Below the pieces are notes generated by a model. It had not been told where the DNA came from. It searched no databases and saw only the letters and a list, made by a program, of their open reading frames with translations. Both the position numbers and the translations under genes were made by a program. Shown here in pieces: positions 13,531 to 26,725 of a stretch of DNA of 64,000 nucleotides; positions within the stretch are counted from its first letter, which is position 1; every line of letters begins with the position of its first letter. Source of the stretch: Cacajao melanocephalus. Lineage: Eukaryota; Chordata; Mammalia; Primates; Pitheciidae. The stretch spans positions 62,001 through 126,000 of the forward strand of contig CAUYLG010065526.1 in NCBI GenBank assembly GCA_963573385.1, read 5' to 3'.

Positions 13531-15055
13531 CCCTACCAAATGGACCCATAGAACACTACGGTGAGAGGTCTCAAAGAAGCTGCAGTCCTTCCTGATATGT
13601 GTTTAATTCACCTGTATTTCAGGCCTTTCCTCCACAGAAGACAAGAGCAAATGAGGCCAGGAGATTGAGAAAAGGCTGCAGTTAACAGGTACAAAATATC
13701 AGAAGTTGTCCAAAATACAGGTATTCCCTATTAATTGTATGACAACTTGCACTAATAAATTGCACGTAGAGATCAGCCTTTAGGCACAGGGAAGTCTGCT
13801 ATGAACAAATGAAAGATGGCTGTCTTCTTTTGAATCAGAAAGGGATAAAGAACATGGGAAACGGGTCTCTTTCTATCCCACTCTCTACCCTACCCTGATT
13901 ATACGAGACCCTGTATAAACTCCGTAAACCTGAATATATCCTGACTGTGCTTTACTTGGGGTTTTTAATAAGGAAGAAATAGGGACAAAAAGAAGAAGAG
14001 AAAGAAATTACAGTCCCTCCTCTAATACCCCAAAACAAATGTGAGAATGCCACATTTCTCTGACTCAAGTACCAGGCCTGGGGGCTCTATAGCTCCTTGA
14101 CGGGAAGCACTGTTATATTAAGAAAAAGGCAGAGGTGTTTCAACTGCTACTAGAAAGATAAATAGCCTAGGCTATCCATTAATGCCCCATAAATTCTGCT
14201 GCTCAGAATGCTGATGTATTTCTAGTGATTTGTGATGTTTTCCTTTCCGGTTTTTGATGGCAACTTAGGTTTAATACAATAGACTGGTTTGGCAAAGGTA
14301 AAATGTCTAGCTATGACAAACTTAATTCCCTAGACTCAAAACCCTGAGCAGGTGTGAAAACAGCAAATCTAGTTAACTTCCCAATTCCCACAGAAATCTC
14401 CACTGGGAATATGACTTTTGATGTTGCACTTCTAGGGGAAATTTCATTGTTAAAGGTGTTCTTGGAGAATCTCCCATGCGGCTTGCTTAGAGAAATTTTA
14501 CCTATTTCTCTTTCAAACATGAGGTGTCAGTGGGTCTGACCCACCCTGATGATGAAATCTTAAAGGACAGCCTCACCTCCCTTCTGAAAATGCTCAGAAG
14601 GAGGCTTAGAAAACAGTCAACCAGAAGGTGACAGTCACAGGTGGAAATGGCCACTTCGTATTTACAAGGCTGAGCCACACTGGATACTGTCTGTCATTTA
14701 CACAGAACCTGAAGACCAGTTCAGTCACATATGGCTTTTGGGGAGGGAAAGGCAGACATGCATGGGATCAGGTGTAGAACTGCAAAAAGAGAGTTACACA
14801 ATCATTTTCTTTTTCTCCCTCTAGAAGCAAATATAAACCTACTTTATGATGGCAGTCCTCATTTCCCAGAGAAGCACATTTGCAATAATAACACTATAGA
14901 ATAAAAGCTTGAGCAACCAGTGGCATTTAGAAAAATAAAGCCTCCCCACTTCCAAGTATTGTGTTATCATTACCCTGTTCCTTACATTTTCTATCATGAG
15001 CTCACCATATTCCTACATACTCCAGAACTGAAGGGCACAGTCATTGCCCCTCCCC
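13531..15055. other. Non-repetitive sequence, no gene seen
   Basis: Nothing recognised on either strand; the open frames at 14.3-14.5 kb are short and overlap on opposite strands. Confidence 0.5.
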
Positions 15056-15059
15056 AGTG

Positions 15060-15155
15060 GAGTTGCTTTGAGGAGTAACTGAATTAACATGTGGACAGTC
15101 ACTCTGAACAGTGTCTGGTACATTGAGTAAGTTCTCTATACATCATAGCTATTGA
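15060..15155 (+). repeat. MIR fragment, sense
   Basis: ggagtaactgaattaacatg, agtgtctggtacattgagta and a tail like catagctattgat fit the 3' part of MIR. Confidence 0.65.
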
Positions 15156-15377
15156 TATTGTTGTGCTGGTATTGCTAAATGTGGATCAATTAGCCACAAC
15201 ACACATATTACATTCCAAATATTTTTAAAGCAAATATGTGGTTTGTTTGTAGTTTTCATCTGTATTCTATATCCTACAGGGAAAATTCTAATTATGAAAG
15301 CAGCCATTTAAAAAAGATTAAAATATTTAAGCTATCTACTTTCTCTCTTACCTTTTAAACTTTGTAAGTGTCTAAAG

Positions 15378-15595
15378 CAGGGCTTCTCCACCTAGGGACT
15401 GTTGACATTTAGGGCTGGACAATTCCTTGTTGTGAGGGGGAATGCCCTGTGGACTGAATGATTTTTAGCAGCATCCCTGGGCTCTAGTCACTAGGTGCCA
15501 GCGGCAGCCTCTTCCCAGTCTTAATAATCCAAAATCTCTCCAGACGTTGCCAAAATGTCCCTTGGGGGACAAAATTGCCCCTGAGAATCACTAGT
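15378..15595 (+). mobile_element. hAT MITE, MER5-like
   Basis: Ends cagggcttctccac and cctgagaatcact; internal gttgacatttagggctgga, atttttagcagcatccctgg and ttgggggacaaaattgcccc match the MER5A/B group. Non-autonomous. Confidence 0.85.
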
Positions 15596-15599
15596 CTGA

Positions 15600-17700
15600 G
15601 CCATTTTGAAATAGATGAATGAATTATAGACATAAGTTCTCTAAAATATGCCTCAAATGTGAGATGATATGCTCACACCAAGGATTTCACTTATGCCACA
15701 AACAGCATTTTACTAGAAGTAAACTGAAACCCAGAGCCCCACAGGAACAGTGAGATGCTTGGCACTAGCAAGTTATGGTGAGCAAAATAGTCCAAACTTG
15801 TTCACATATGCAAACTCAACATTTAATTTTCTGCAAGATTACCCACAATAATTACAAAGTTTCTATAAGACAGCCTTAAAAGCTTGGAACTATGAGATCC
15901 ATAAGAATTGATCCTTTATCTTCTACCTTTGCTGTGTACTGTGTCTGTGGAACACAGCAAATGAATGCAGGCAATGTTTTCCTCTAATTTCTAGGAGTAC
16001 TAAAGTGAAACTTGACTAAAATTAAATTGATTATTAAATAATCTGATGGTAAGAAATACAGAGTAAACTCTAACGTACAAACAACACTAAGGTAAACCAA
16101 AGACCATTTTGCTTATGAGCATGTATCCTTCAGCAGAACATAGTTGTCGCACATATGATAACTAATAGCTTAACACTCTAAAAGTAATGTTGACATATTA
16201 GTTGTTACTGGTTGAGGACAAAGAGTTGACATCTATATGACACTAGTTTGTTCAGTTTTCCAGTTACATACAGTATTTTTGAGGCAGTGGTAATAGCTTG
16301 AGTAAACTGTCTACCAGGAATCTATGGTCAAATGCTAACTAACGGCAGATCAACTTGAAGATTTCAGAGCCATTATCATAAGACATAATTTCTTTGTCAT
16401 AGTCTTAGAATTAAGCCAGGCCAAGAAATCTACCCTAATACACAGAGTTGTATTAGAATCTTACCTACCTGATATTAATAGAGTTCATGTGAGAGAAGAC
16501 ACACATTCATTTTTTCACCTTCTGATATCCACATGACTAATAAAGTCTCATTTCAAAGGGGGGAAAAAGATCCACAAGACTGACACCCATATTCTGGCTC
16601 AGTATCAGGCCAATGTGTTTTTCCCCTAAGGGTATTAGTTGCTTTGATGAAGGAATGTTGCACCATCTCCACGCACACTAGATCTCATTTGGTTGTCCCT
16701 TCTCTTTCTAAGATGATGTTACTGATAGGGATTACTCTCTTATTACATGGTAAAGTGGGTAGGACTGCAGACAAACATGGGACCTAAGTTTGCAAGTACA
16801 AGGTCACTTCTCTTTGCATAGAGCTACCTCAATTTCATCTTCTGAGAAGCAGATATTATTCCATGCTACCACGTGATCTCACAATGACAGGAAAGCCTGA
16901 GGACTCAGGAGGGAAAATAAGTGATCTGCATCCTATGTGAGCCTTCAGGAGTCGCTGTATCCTTCCCTGTCTCCTTTCTTTAATTCTTCCATTGAGGACC
17001 AAGTTAGAATCCTTGCACCATCTGGTAGCCATGGATACCACACTCAACACACAATATGACCTTATGACTCTTTTTCTTTTTTTTAAATAAGGTCTCCAGG
17101 GGTGTTTAATCCCCTTCCTAACTTTCTTCACACTTAATCTCCAGTCCTCTCCTGTACCAACCCTCTTCCAAGGCTGGAATCTCTAAGAGGTATAATCAAC
17201 CTGGATCTAGATGTCAGAAAACCCCATTTCTGGTGTTTTGCTATTTTTTTTAACAAGCTGTGCCACTCTAAACAAGCTACGTAATCTTGCTAAATTAACT
17301 CCGCTATAAAAGACAGATGACAACTTGTGACTTCATAAACGTTCACTACAAAAATATATATTATTAGAAGAAATACATTGAGAAAAACAGTATAAGGGAG
17401 TCATTTTGCACATTATTTCAGTGGAAACAATTAGAAAACAATCATCTAGTCAACAAGCACAGTTATTCTCAGGCAGCTTTGCTCATATGACCTTCTAAAG
17501 AAAAGGATAAACAAATCATCACTTTTCCCCCCTTCCAATTATTATTCTTCTCCCTTCTAGCATTAAATTACTCCAATCCCTAACTTTAATTCTTCCTCTC
17601 CACCTCCAGCATTTAAAAAGAATAATTGGGCAGTTCCCAGTATTTTCCCAAGAAGTATCTTAGGGCCTTTGACTAGTAGTCTAACTTCAGAGATTATACT
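15600..17700. other. AT-rich non-repetitive sequence, no gene seen
   Basis: No repeat, RNA gene or recognisable coding exon was found. A 91-codon minus-strand frame at 16,856-17,131 shows no recognisable domain. Confidence 0.5.
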
Positions 17701-18243
17701 TGTGATGGTTAATACTGTCAATTTTATTAGATTAAAAGATGCAAAGTATTAATCCTGGGTATGTCTGTGAGGGTGTTGCCAAAGGAGAGTCAGTGGTCTG
17801 GGAAAGGCAGACCCGTTCTTAATCTGTGTGACACCATCTAATCAGCTGTCAGTGTGGCCAGAATATAAAGCAAGCAGAAAAATGTGAAAAGACTAGACTG
17901 GCCTAGCCTCCCAGCCTACATCGTTCTCCCATGGTGGCTGCTTACTGCCCTCGAACATCAGACTCCAGGTTCTTCAGTTTTGGACTCGAACTAGCTCTCC
18001 TTGCTCCTCAGCTTGCAGACAGCCTATGATGGGACTTTGTAATCATGTGAGTTAATACTTAATAAACTCACTTTTATATATATATCATATATACATCATT
18101 TATACATATATATATCCTTTATATATCTATATCATATATATATATATCCTTTATATATCTTCTTCCTTTTATCATAATATAAAGGAGATATATATGTATA
18201 TCTCCTATTAGTTCTGTCCCTCTAGAGAACCCTGGCTAATACA
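17701..18243 (+). mobile_element. Complete solo LTR (ERVL-class, family not named)
   Basis: Starts tgtgatggttaatactgtca and ends gagaaccctggctaataca, the TG...CA termini expected of an LTR. A polyadenylation signal aataaa (18,060-18,065) is followed by a TA-rich microsatellite (18,070-18,200) with tcctttatatatc words. No internal proviral sequence lies beside it. Orientation inferred from the aataaa position. Confidence 0.7.
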
Positions 18244-18879
18244 ATAATTAACAATAATTAAACTGACTTAAGAACGTTGCTAACCTTGACTTTAACCTTG
18301 GAAATACAAGGATTTTGAATCTTCTCCTTTCCACTCTGCCTTATATTGCACCTCATTTCTCACACAACAGTCTGGGGCCTCTCCTCTTTTTCTGGTCCCC
18401 TATGCTTACCAAAACCCACATCTTCAAAACAAACATGCGGAGAAGGAAGTTCTCTCAGAAGGGAATTCCATCTGCTCTACAGAGTGCCAGTCGGCCACAT
18501 CACAGAAGCAGCAAGCAACTCTCTAGGGAAGACACCATAGTGTCTGGTGGACCCCAGGAAGCTACAGCACAAGAAGGCACATGATTCTCTCCAGGCCCCA
18601 GCCTGGATTCTACAAAAAATATAATGTTGTAAATCACAGTCCTCACATCACACCTTAAGGACCAGATGATGGTGTCCCAAACTGAAAGGCAATAGCAAAG
18701 CCTGCATAAAATGGTCACCTATTTCCATTTCCCAGAAAGACCTTCATTATATACAGAGATGTGTCTCTCCTCCATCCATGTGTCCCTAGGTTCCTAGAAG
18801 TTGATTCTAATTAGAAGAGATCACCAAAGTAGAGAGAAAAATCTTTCTGGGCCAAGGGTCTGGGGAGTGGGGCTAAAAT

Positions 18880-19000
18880 GCAGAAAATGACTTTCATTTC
18901 GGCTGTAAGGTCCTGTGATCTTAGGGAAACTGCATAACTCAGTTTCTTCATCTGTAAAATTGGGAAGAATGTGACTTATTTAGCTCACAATATTTAAAAA
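18880..19000 (+). repeat. MIR fragment, sense
   Basis: gtgatcttagggaaactgca and ctcagtttcttcatctgtaaa match the MIR core. Confidence 0.75.
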
Positions 19001-19130
19001 AATCAATTAAATGAGAGAAGTAAAAGCAATTTTAAAATAAAAATCATCAAATAGTAGTAAACACCTAGTATTCTTAATGTAGATTACTCTAAATTATGTC
19101 TATATTTGCAAAAATACAACAGGACTATAG

Positions 19131-19449
<319 letters not shown>

Positions 19450-19756
19450 AATGCTAAAATCTGAAAAAGCAAAATAATGCTTCTAACATTGTTTGTCCTC
19501 ACATAAATGTGCCTGTACTTCTTTCTCTCCATGCCTCTTTCTGTATCTATATCTTTACATGAATCTCTGTCTCAAAGGGTAGCAAAATATAGTAGAAGAG
19601 TTCACTGGATTCAAAGGTAAAATACCATAATGTAAATCTCAATTCCACTATTTCTAGTTGTGTTACCTTAGACAAAATAATGTCTGAAATGGAGATGATG
19701 GTCCCAGACAGTCTATTTCCAGAACTGGGTGGGTATGAAATGAGGGACACCTACTT

Positions 19757-19861
19757 CTGCCTTTCTCTTTCTTTTCCTCTCTCTACTTTCTCTTCTTCCT
19801 CCTCCTCCTTCTTCTCATTTTTCCATTATTCTTGTCCACCTCTGTCATTTCTTCTTTTCCA
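19757..19861. repeat. Polypyrimidine (TTC/TCC) tract
   Basis: Roughly 100 bases of nearly pure pyrimidine, including ttcctcctcctccttcttct. The open frame across it (Ser/Phe/Leu-rich) is composition-driven. Confidence 0.85.
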
Positions 19862-20109
19862 TAAGACAGAACTAAATCTGAGTTCTTTGATATTTCTGTG
19901 ATTATTAAATAGCAAAATTCAGTTAATTATTTGCTTTTCATTGTGATTGCCTTCCATGTTTCTGGTATGAGTCCTTTGAATGCCCTAGAAAAAATGCAGT
20001 TGTGTATTGGGTCTCTCCTTCATTGAAAAAAACCAAAAAACAAAACATTTTTCACAAACCCTGCCAATTTTCTCTAACTTAATGAAGCAATACGTATATA
20101 TGTAGGAAA

Positions 20110-20290
20110 GTTTATGAATTTGAGGCTTGGCTCTGTCACTCATTCGTCTGTGTGAACTTGAGCAAGTTTCATCATCTTTTGGGGGCTCAATTTTCTCATG
20201 TATAAGATAAGGGTAACAATATCTATCTCATAAGAGTAATGAGAGAATTAGATCAATTAAGATACCAGTAAAACACATAGCCTAATGCTG
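20110..20290 (+). repeat. MIR, sense
   Basis: ggcttggctctgtcactcat, tgaacttgagcaagtttcat, ctcaattttctcatgtataa and taagggtaacaatatctat form the MIR series in order. Confidence 0.85.
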
Positions 20291-20464
20291 GTTAAATGGT
20301 AATTGAACAGTAAGGTAAGGAGAAAGGTAAGGAGCAGATACCCTTACCTTAAAACGAAAAATCAGTTTTATGTATTAATGGCACCACAACTAACTTCAAT
20401 ATTAGCAATTTGAATTTCAAGATAGGATGCTGCCCCATCAAATAGCTCAGAGACAAAAACCTCT

Positions 20465-20700
20465 AATAATGACAAATACTCACTGAGCGCTTACTGTATG
20501 CCAGACACTTTTCTTGGTAATCTACATATGTTCATTCATTTCATCCTCACAACAATCTGATGAAGTGGATACCATTATTACTTCAATCCAAGATGAGGAA
20601 AGAGAGACGAAGAATAGTTGTTATTTCCCTAGGTCACTGCAGATAGATGAGCCAGAATTCAGACCTCTGGGGTCTAGTTCCAGAGCTGTGATGTAAAGCA
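20465..20700 (-). repeat. MIR, antisense
   Basis: cactgagcgcttactgtatg, tcatcctcacaacaatctga, aagatgaggaaagagagacg and ccctaggtcactgcagatag follow the antisense MIR order over its full length. Confidence 0.85.
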
Positions 20701-21214
20701 AGTTCCAATATCACCTTCCTCCAGGAAAGATGGCATCTTCTAGACCAACTGGCATGTTGCCAGTAATTTGTTACCAGTAATAAAGTACTGGAGTCTGCTG
20801 ATTGTTTTCTTTTTAATTTATACGAGTGCAGTTGCACTTAAAATGTCACTCTTCCTGCTCAGTAACATTCTGATTTCCTCTCTAGAGTAGAAAAGAAAGC
20901 AGTACAATCCAAGCTAAAGCCCTGGAGTTACTCAGAGCCCAGGGCTCATCTGTGGTATGTGGGTGTCACCCAACAGCATCAGCACCTCTGTCATCACCAC
21001 CATAGTTATCACCACCATCGTTTTATTATGTATTGATCACTCTATGCCAGGTATGTGGTGATTCTTCATATAAGTTTTCTGTATATGTTACAGCAGAAGA
21101 AAGTGTTAAAAACCAGTCAGCGATACCATTCCAGAAGTATACTTATAAGGCTTTTCTCATAATTCTACCATATACCACTGACCTGAAGAAGGAAAGAAGA
21201 GTACAATAATATTA

Positions 21215-21420
21215 CTGGTATTTATTTTGTGTTAACCACTGGACTAGGCTTTTTACATATATAATCTTATATAATCCTCACAATAGGCCTAAAATATTGC
21301 ATTATGTTTATTTTAACCCCAGCTGTACAACAAAGGAAACCACGGCTCAGAATGGCTATGTATCTTTCCCAAGGATTACAGAATTTTGAAATTATAGCTT
21401 CAGGATTTGAGCCAGACCTA
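21215..21420 (-). repeat. MIR, antisense
   Basis: tattttgtgttaaccactgg, ataatcctcacaataggcc, caaaggaaaccacggctcag and aggatttgagccagacct. Confidence 0.8.
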
Positions 21421-22458
21421 TAATGATGCTTTTGAGCAGTCTCTTTAAGATAGTTTTACCATTTTCTAAACTGGGGTTTTTTTTTTTTTTAAGTCCTATG
21501 ACACAAGCTCTCTCTTTTGTTATCTATTTATTAGAAAGTAGACGCTCTCAACAAAGGACTAGATTGAGAACCTGAAATCACAAGTTGTAGCCCTGGTTTT
21601 GCAGCTCACATGTTGTGTGGACAACTTATTTATCTATTAAAATGAGGAGTTTCAGCTCTAACCTGCTTCATGTTAGAAAAACATAACAAATACCCACTGC
21701 CATTCATATGATATCCAGTTATAGGATCTCTCCCAAGGGCATTTTCTTTGCCCTTGAGAAAGAAGATTGCAGAGAAAAGCCCATCGCACTGATGTGCTTG
21801 TTGACTGGAGCATCAGACAAGGGTGGTTAAAGAGAAGGTTGACTGGGAAGTGTGAGAAAGTCATCCACCTTGCAGCTGTCCCTGCCTGAATAGGACCATG
21901 GCTAAATGAGAGTCTCTCTCTAGAAATCTCTGCTGGCATCTTGTCTTCATTCCTTTCTGAGCAACAACAACAAAAAAATCCTCATGAAGAATGTATTGCC
22001 TTCTATATGCAACTGCCAAAAACCCAAGTGTAGGCAAAATCCATCTGACAGGATCTCTTAACTGCTTTGATTCAGTTCTTAAAGGAGATTAGTTGTTGGA
22101 AGGTCACAGAGAAGCCATCCTACTGCACATTGCAGCTTGGGGTTTCAAAGCTTTCACTACTAAGGGAATCTCCGTGCTCGATGCCCCTTCTCTCCATGCC
22201 GTTTAATCAATGAATCAACAAATAGTTACTGAGCAAGGCTTCCCTGGGGTCTGCAGGTCACTTCAGATGTGGCTCTCCTGTTCAACAGCAGGAGAAAGAA
22301 AAACGGATTTTTCTGACTCCTCTTCAAGTTTCCATTTATAAAACCAGGGCTGGCATCAAAAGACTGTGGGTCTCCTGTCCCTCCGTTTTCATTTCCTGAA
22401 CCCTCTGGTTCACAAATAAAAAGGAAATGTTATGAAGCTGGGACAATATATAAAAGCT

Positions 22459-22630
22459 GGAAGGGAGTAAGGAAAGAAGGAAGAAAGAAAAGGAGGGAGA
22501 AAACAAGGAAGAAAGGAGGAAGAGAGAAAGAGAAGTAAAGAAAAGAGGAAGGGAAGAAAAGAAGAGAGAAAGAAGGGAGGGAAGAGAGGAAGGGAGGGAC
22601 AACAGGAGAGAAGAATGAAAGAATGAGACC
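22459..22630. repeat. Polypurine (GAAA/GGAA/GAGG) tract
   Basis: About 170 bases of almost uninterrupted A and G on the plus strand (for example aggaagggaagaaaagaaga), with only a handful of pyrimidines. Such tracts can form triplex DNA. The two Ser/Leu/Phe/Pro-rich frames on the minus strand are shadows of this tract. Confidence 0.95.
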
Positions 22631-23011
22631 CTTAGATTTCAAGAAGGTCGAAAGACACAGTAAATATGTAGACAATATTCCCAAGAGGTGTATCTTTGGT
22701 AGCATATATACTCCATGCTTACTAGCCTGTTAATTATTACTGTTCTTTAGCATATATGATGATCTCTGTGAACTCCTACTTTTAAACTTTTAAGATTGGT
22801 GTAATTATGAATGCCTTTAAATGTTCCTCTGCCTTAACTCTACCAATAGAATCATACCTTAAAGGTGCATTTAGCCTTAATACCCACAGTATCAGAAATC
22901 CCAAATATAAAAAAAAAAAAACTCAACTAGTTTTTCTAAGTAATTTGCATGAAAATTTAAAAAATAAAAAATATAAATATTACTTTTGGTTTCTAGTAAT
23001 AATGTTACATA

Positions 23012-23219
23012 GGCTAGGTGCAGTGTGGCTCATGCCTGTAATCCTAGCACTTTGGGATGCCAAGGTGGTAGGATAGCTTGAGCCTAGGAACACAAGAACA
23101 GCCTTGGCAACAAAGTAAATGTTTAAAAAATTGAGCCCAGGAGTTCAAGGCTGAAGTAAGCTATGATTGTGCCACTGCACTCCAGCCTGAGCAACAGCAG
23201 GACCGTATCTCAAAAAAAT
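23012..23219 (+). repeat. Old Alu, internally deleted
   Basis: Starts ggctaggtgcagtgtggc; the linker and part of the right arm are missing or rearranged (gtaaatgtttaaaaaattgag joins the arms). It ends gtatctcaaaaaaata. Confidence 0.9.
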
Positions 23220-23403
23220 ACTTTTTTTTAAGTAAAATACTATACTATGCTACAAAACGAATCACCATCTCCCAAGTGATGGAAGTTACTGTGGTGTACA
23301 ATTGTCACTATGACAGGACCACACAATCAGGTGAACATCGTCCTTCTCTGTGAATCACGGAGAGCAGGATTCTACTTCACTACATTTTTCCTCAATCAAA
23401 AAT

Positions 23404-23657
23404 ATAGTCACCCCACAGTATCCTTGGGGATAGGTTCCAGGACCCCTGCATATACCAAAGTCCAAACATAACCAAGTCCTGCAATCAGCCCCGCTGAACC
23501 CACATATACGAAAAGTCAGCCCTCTGTATATGGGTTTCACATCCCACAAACACTGTAGTTTTGATTGGTGTTAGGTTGTTAAAAAAAAAAAAAAAAAAAA
23601 AATCCACCCACAAGTGAACTTGCATAGTTCAAACCCATGTTGTTCAAGGGTCAAGGT
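23404..23657 (-). mobile_element. Tigger-type MITE (MER44-like)
   Basis: Left part caccccacagtatccttggg, ggttccaggacccctgcata; right part caagtgaacttgcatagttc and aacccatgttgttcaagggt. These are the ends and body of a Tigger-derived element, with an A22 run at 23,580-23,602 inside. No transposase frame. The family name is from memory. Confidence 0.75.
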
Positions 23658-23664
23658 AATAATG

Positions 23665-23880
23665 AAAACAGCAACAGTTTGCTGGACACTTACTCTGCCA
23701 GACATCCTGCTGAGTACTTTCCATACGTTATCTCGTGCAACTCTTTCAACCAACATTGGTATACATTGTTACCCTCACTCTACAGACAAGAATGTGGAAG
23801 GTCAGATAGGTAAAGTCACTTTGCCTAAAATCTTAAACATTGTTAGGTCCAGAGCAAAACACCAACCCATGTCTGACCCT
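23665..23880 (-). repeat. MIR, antisense
   Basis: tttgctggacacttactctg, tcactctacagacaagaatg and ggtcagataggtaaagtcac. It starts immediately after the Tigger relic. Confidence 0.75.
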
Positions 23881-23889
23881 AAATATTTT

Positions 23890-25310
23890 GTTTCATAATC
23901 ACCTTGTACCTAACACTTTTAGTCCTATATTTCAGCTTAGAGAATCAAGGGAAGGAAAAGTAAAAACAGCATATTTTTATTATATTTTACCCCAAAATTC
24001 ACTTACACTTGGTGTTTCCACACTTACTTCAATTTGTTCCTTCCCCCCTCACATACACAATTAATTACTAGAGTTTATTCTTTTATATCTTTTTGATAAA
24101 CATAGCTGGTATTCAAATAGAAAATACACCTTGAGACCACAGCATTAATCATGATAGTCTGGAGAATTTTTCAGTCTAAGCATGCAATAAGGCTCTCCAA
24201 CATCTTAAAAAGATTGACTTTTAAAAAAAAACTTAAATATAAGTACTATGTTAACACTTAGCACTTATAGTTCTAAACAAAGAGTTTGCCAGATAAAACC
24301 TGGAGTGTATGTAGAGGGAGCTGATGCTTTTACACTTTATTGAGCTTCTAAGTTATAACCCTCATGCTTTTTTCATGTGCTGATTGGTTCTATCGCAGCA
24401 GAGGTATTAATAGAAAAATATACACCTGAAATTCTATCATTCAGTATGACACCTGTATATGTACAACAATGCATCTATTCAGAAGAATCTATATGTTAAA
24501 AAGGAGTTAAAAGAGACATTATCTTTTGTCCCAGGATGACACAATTATTTATACCATCTGTGTGTGGAAGGAGGTATGGCTCAAGAAACCAGTTCAGGTC
24601 TGTTTCACCTTGAGGCTCAGCACACCTAGACAGAGTCCTTTGCTTAAAGTGTCCGTGGTTTGCTTGAGACTGACTGTGAGCATCTTCATTCCTGCATGCT
24701 ATGTACTAGCTAGATCCACCCTCCAAACCTGGATAAAGACATGGCTATGCTTCCAAGTGTCCCCTTTCCCCCTTGCCCCAACTTTGGTTACTAGACTTCC
24801 TTCATTTATTTTTTGAAATAAGCATAGCAGGTAACAGCACACCAAACAAACCATGAGGTTAGCACTTAACGCAGGTATAATTTGCTCATTTTTCTTAGTT
24901 GAATGCAAATTTAAGCATACAATCATTTTCACATACCAAAACCACCTCTACCAGGGAAATGCAAATATTATTGTAATATCTGGTCCTTGTAGAACTCAAA
25001 AAATATCTGGGTGGTTGGAGGAAAATCCTGAGGTTAGGACACAGCACTTCTCACAGTATCTGCCTATGCTTATTACCATATTGCAGAAGTTGTTTCTAAA
25101 GCGGATAACAGTTTCAGAAAGACAGAATTTATGAATTAATCTAGAGACTCAGGACGAGAGAGAAAAGACAGTTGTACCATTTAAAAGCTGAGGAACGAAA
25201 TGACCTATTCCTCTTATGTCAAGACTTGAGAACTTCTAGTACGCAATTAGCATGACCTTCCATAAAGGAAGTCCTGAAATACAGACTTCCTTTTTGTTTC
25301 TAAAATAAAG
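23890..25310. other. AT-rich sequence, no gene seen
   Basis: No recognised repeat or gene. Overlapping frames of 60-96 codons at 24.5-25.1 kb on both strands are not supported by splice or start context. Confidence 0.5.
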
Positions 25311-25318
25311 GTACTTAC

Positions 25319-25420
25319 CAGTGAAAATCCACAAGTCACCACACTTTGCCCAGAATCACACTGGCCGCCCTTCTCCATGAAATCACAGAGTGGGTCCTGC
25401 CAAGTTTGTGGAGATAGCTA
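25319..25420 (-). other. Candidate spliced exon, minus strand
   Basis: On the minus strand a pyrimidine-rich run (25,445-25,480 read in reverse) leads to an acceptor at CGCAAG or CGCAAGTAG. It is followed by about 100 bases ending CTG before the strong donor GTAAGTAC (25,312-25,318). In the frame that begins CTA TCT CCA it is open for 33 codons and includes an ATG (MEKGGQCDSG). As a second exon after 26,607 the phase gives a stop, so a non-coding or untranslated exon is also possible. The plus strand of the same segment also has GTAAGT after 25,440, so the strand is not certain. Repeat-free. The protein was not recognised. Confidence 0.35.
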
Positions 25421-26606
25421 CTTGCGTTGGTTGGAAATAGGTAAGTGGGGAAGAAGGGGAGAAAAGAAAGACTTTCTCTTTAAAACTGAACAGAAGCTGA
25501 TACCAAATCACATGACCTTTTACCGTAATTTCTATTAAAATCATTTCATGTCTGGTTGCCTCTGCTCTCCTGGCTCATTTGTATTGTTTACAACAAGTCA
25601 TTGCACTGGCAGTTAGTGGTGGCTGAATCCATGGTTACCCGTTTTTACATTCACTAGTTAAATGGAATGCAGCTCTGCTGTGGGTTTCAGGGAGCAAGCT
25701 CTTAAGAAACCACAATCCAGCTATCAATCAGACTAATCTGAGAGAAATTAATCTTATAAACATAAGTATTGTTGCATATTAAAAATTGATAGGAAGGGGG
25801 AACGGGCTTTTATTGGTTGGAGATAATTGGAGTTACAAAAGTAGACAAGCTGAGATTTGACTTAGAGCCTCAGAATGTTCAGTCTGTGGTCTCCATCTGA
25901 CAGCCATTCACGTTGTGCATCTAAAAAGCTTTCAAGGGTAATACGACCACCCTTGAAAACAAATCCACCACTTTCCAAAAATTCTGTGAGTATTTATCTG
26001 AGCTGAATGTTCTTAGAATCTAAGTAGTGGCTAAATAGAGGTTTAACCAGACTGCAATCCTAGCAAAGTAACTTAAACAGATACATACAAGACAGTAAAA
26101 CACCAAACAGACAGCACTGGGTAGGATTCAATTAAGACAAAACCTGAGTGGAATGCTCTTTATGAGTAAATTAAAACTGCAAACTAATATGTTTTATTGA
26201 GAGCAAGAACAGTACAAATTCATTCTATTCTCCATGAATTTATGCGGTTAATTCTTTAGAAACATTCCCCAAAGCTAACTTGTTTCTCAAGATGGACATG
26301 ACCAACAATTACAATTCCTAATAAAAATTTAGAAGTTTTATAGTTTAATGCCCACAGTAATTGTCCCACAAGTCACATCTAAATGCTAAATGAGAACAGC
26401 AAATAGTTAAAGCTAACATATTACAACCCCATCTACTGCAAAGTCACTGTATCAGAAGCTAGAATTGATTTGTTTCCTCAGAACGAATTGAAAATGAATG
26501 TAACATAACGTCGGAAATATCCTTCCTGCACTGCTAATCGGATATTGTATAATGGTTGATTGCAGCTTTGCCCTGTACTATTGCTGCCTAAATCATACAT
26601 ACTTAC

Positions 26607-26725
26607 ACGTTCTGGGTTCTTCCAAGAGTTTGGTGCAGTTTCAAGGACAAATGTCTTAAGGAAGCCTCTCTACTGTGCAGCAGGGAGCCTAGCTCGGATC
26701 TGATGACAAGAGCACAGTGCTAAAT
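26607..26725 (-). other. Candidate spliced exon, minus strand
   Basis: Read on the minus strand, a pyrimidine-rich run TTTCCTTCTCTGTTGTCAG precedes position 26,725. A second possible acceptor, GTCATCAG, precedes 26,699. The segment ends at a near-perfect donor, GTAAGTATG, just below 26,607. From the 26,699 acceptor one frame is open throughout (31 codons); from 26,725 all frames are closed. It could be an untranslated or lncRNA exon, or an alternative first exon, since a ttaaa motif lies upstream. It shares strand with the CpG island donor at 37,457. Confidence 0.4.

Noticed and set aside
22336..22705. Two Ser/Leu/Pro/Phe-rich minus-strand frames
   Set aside because: They are translations of the polypurine tract.
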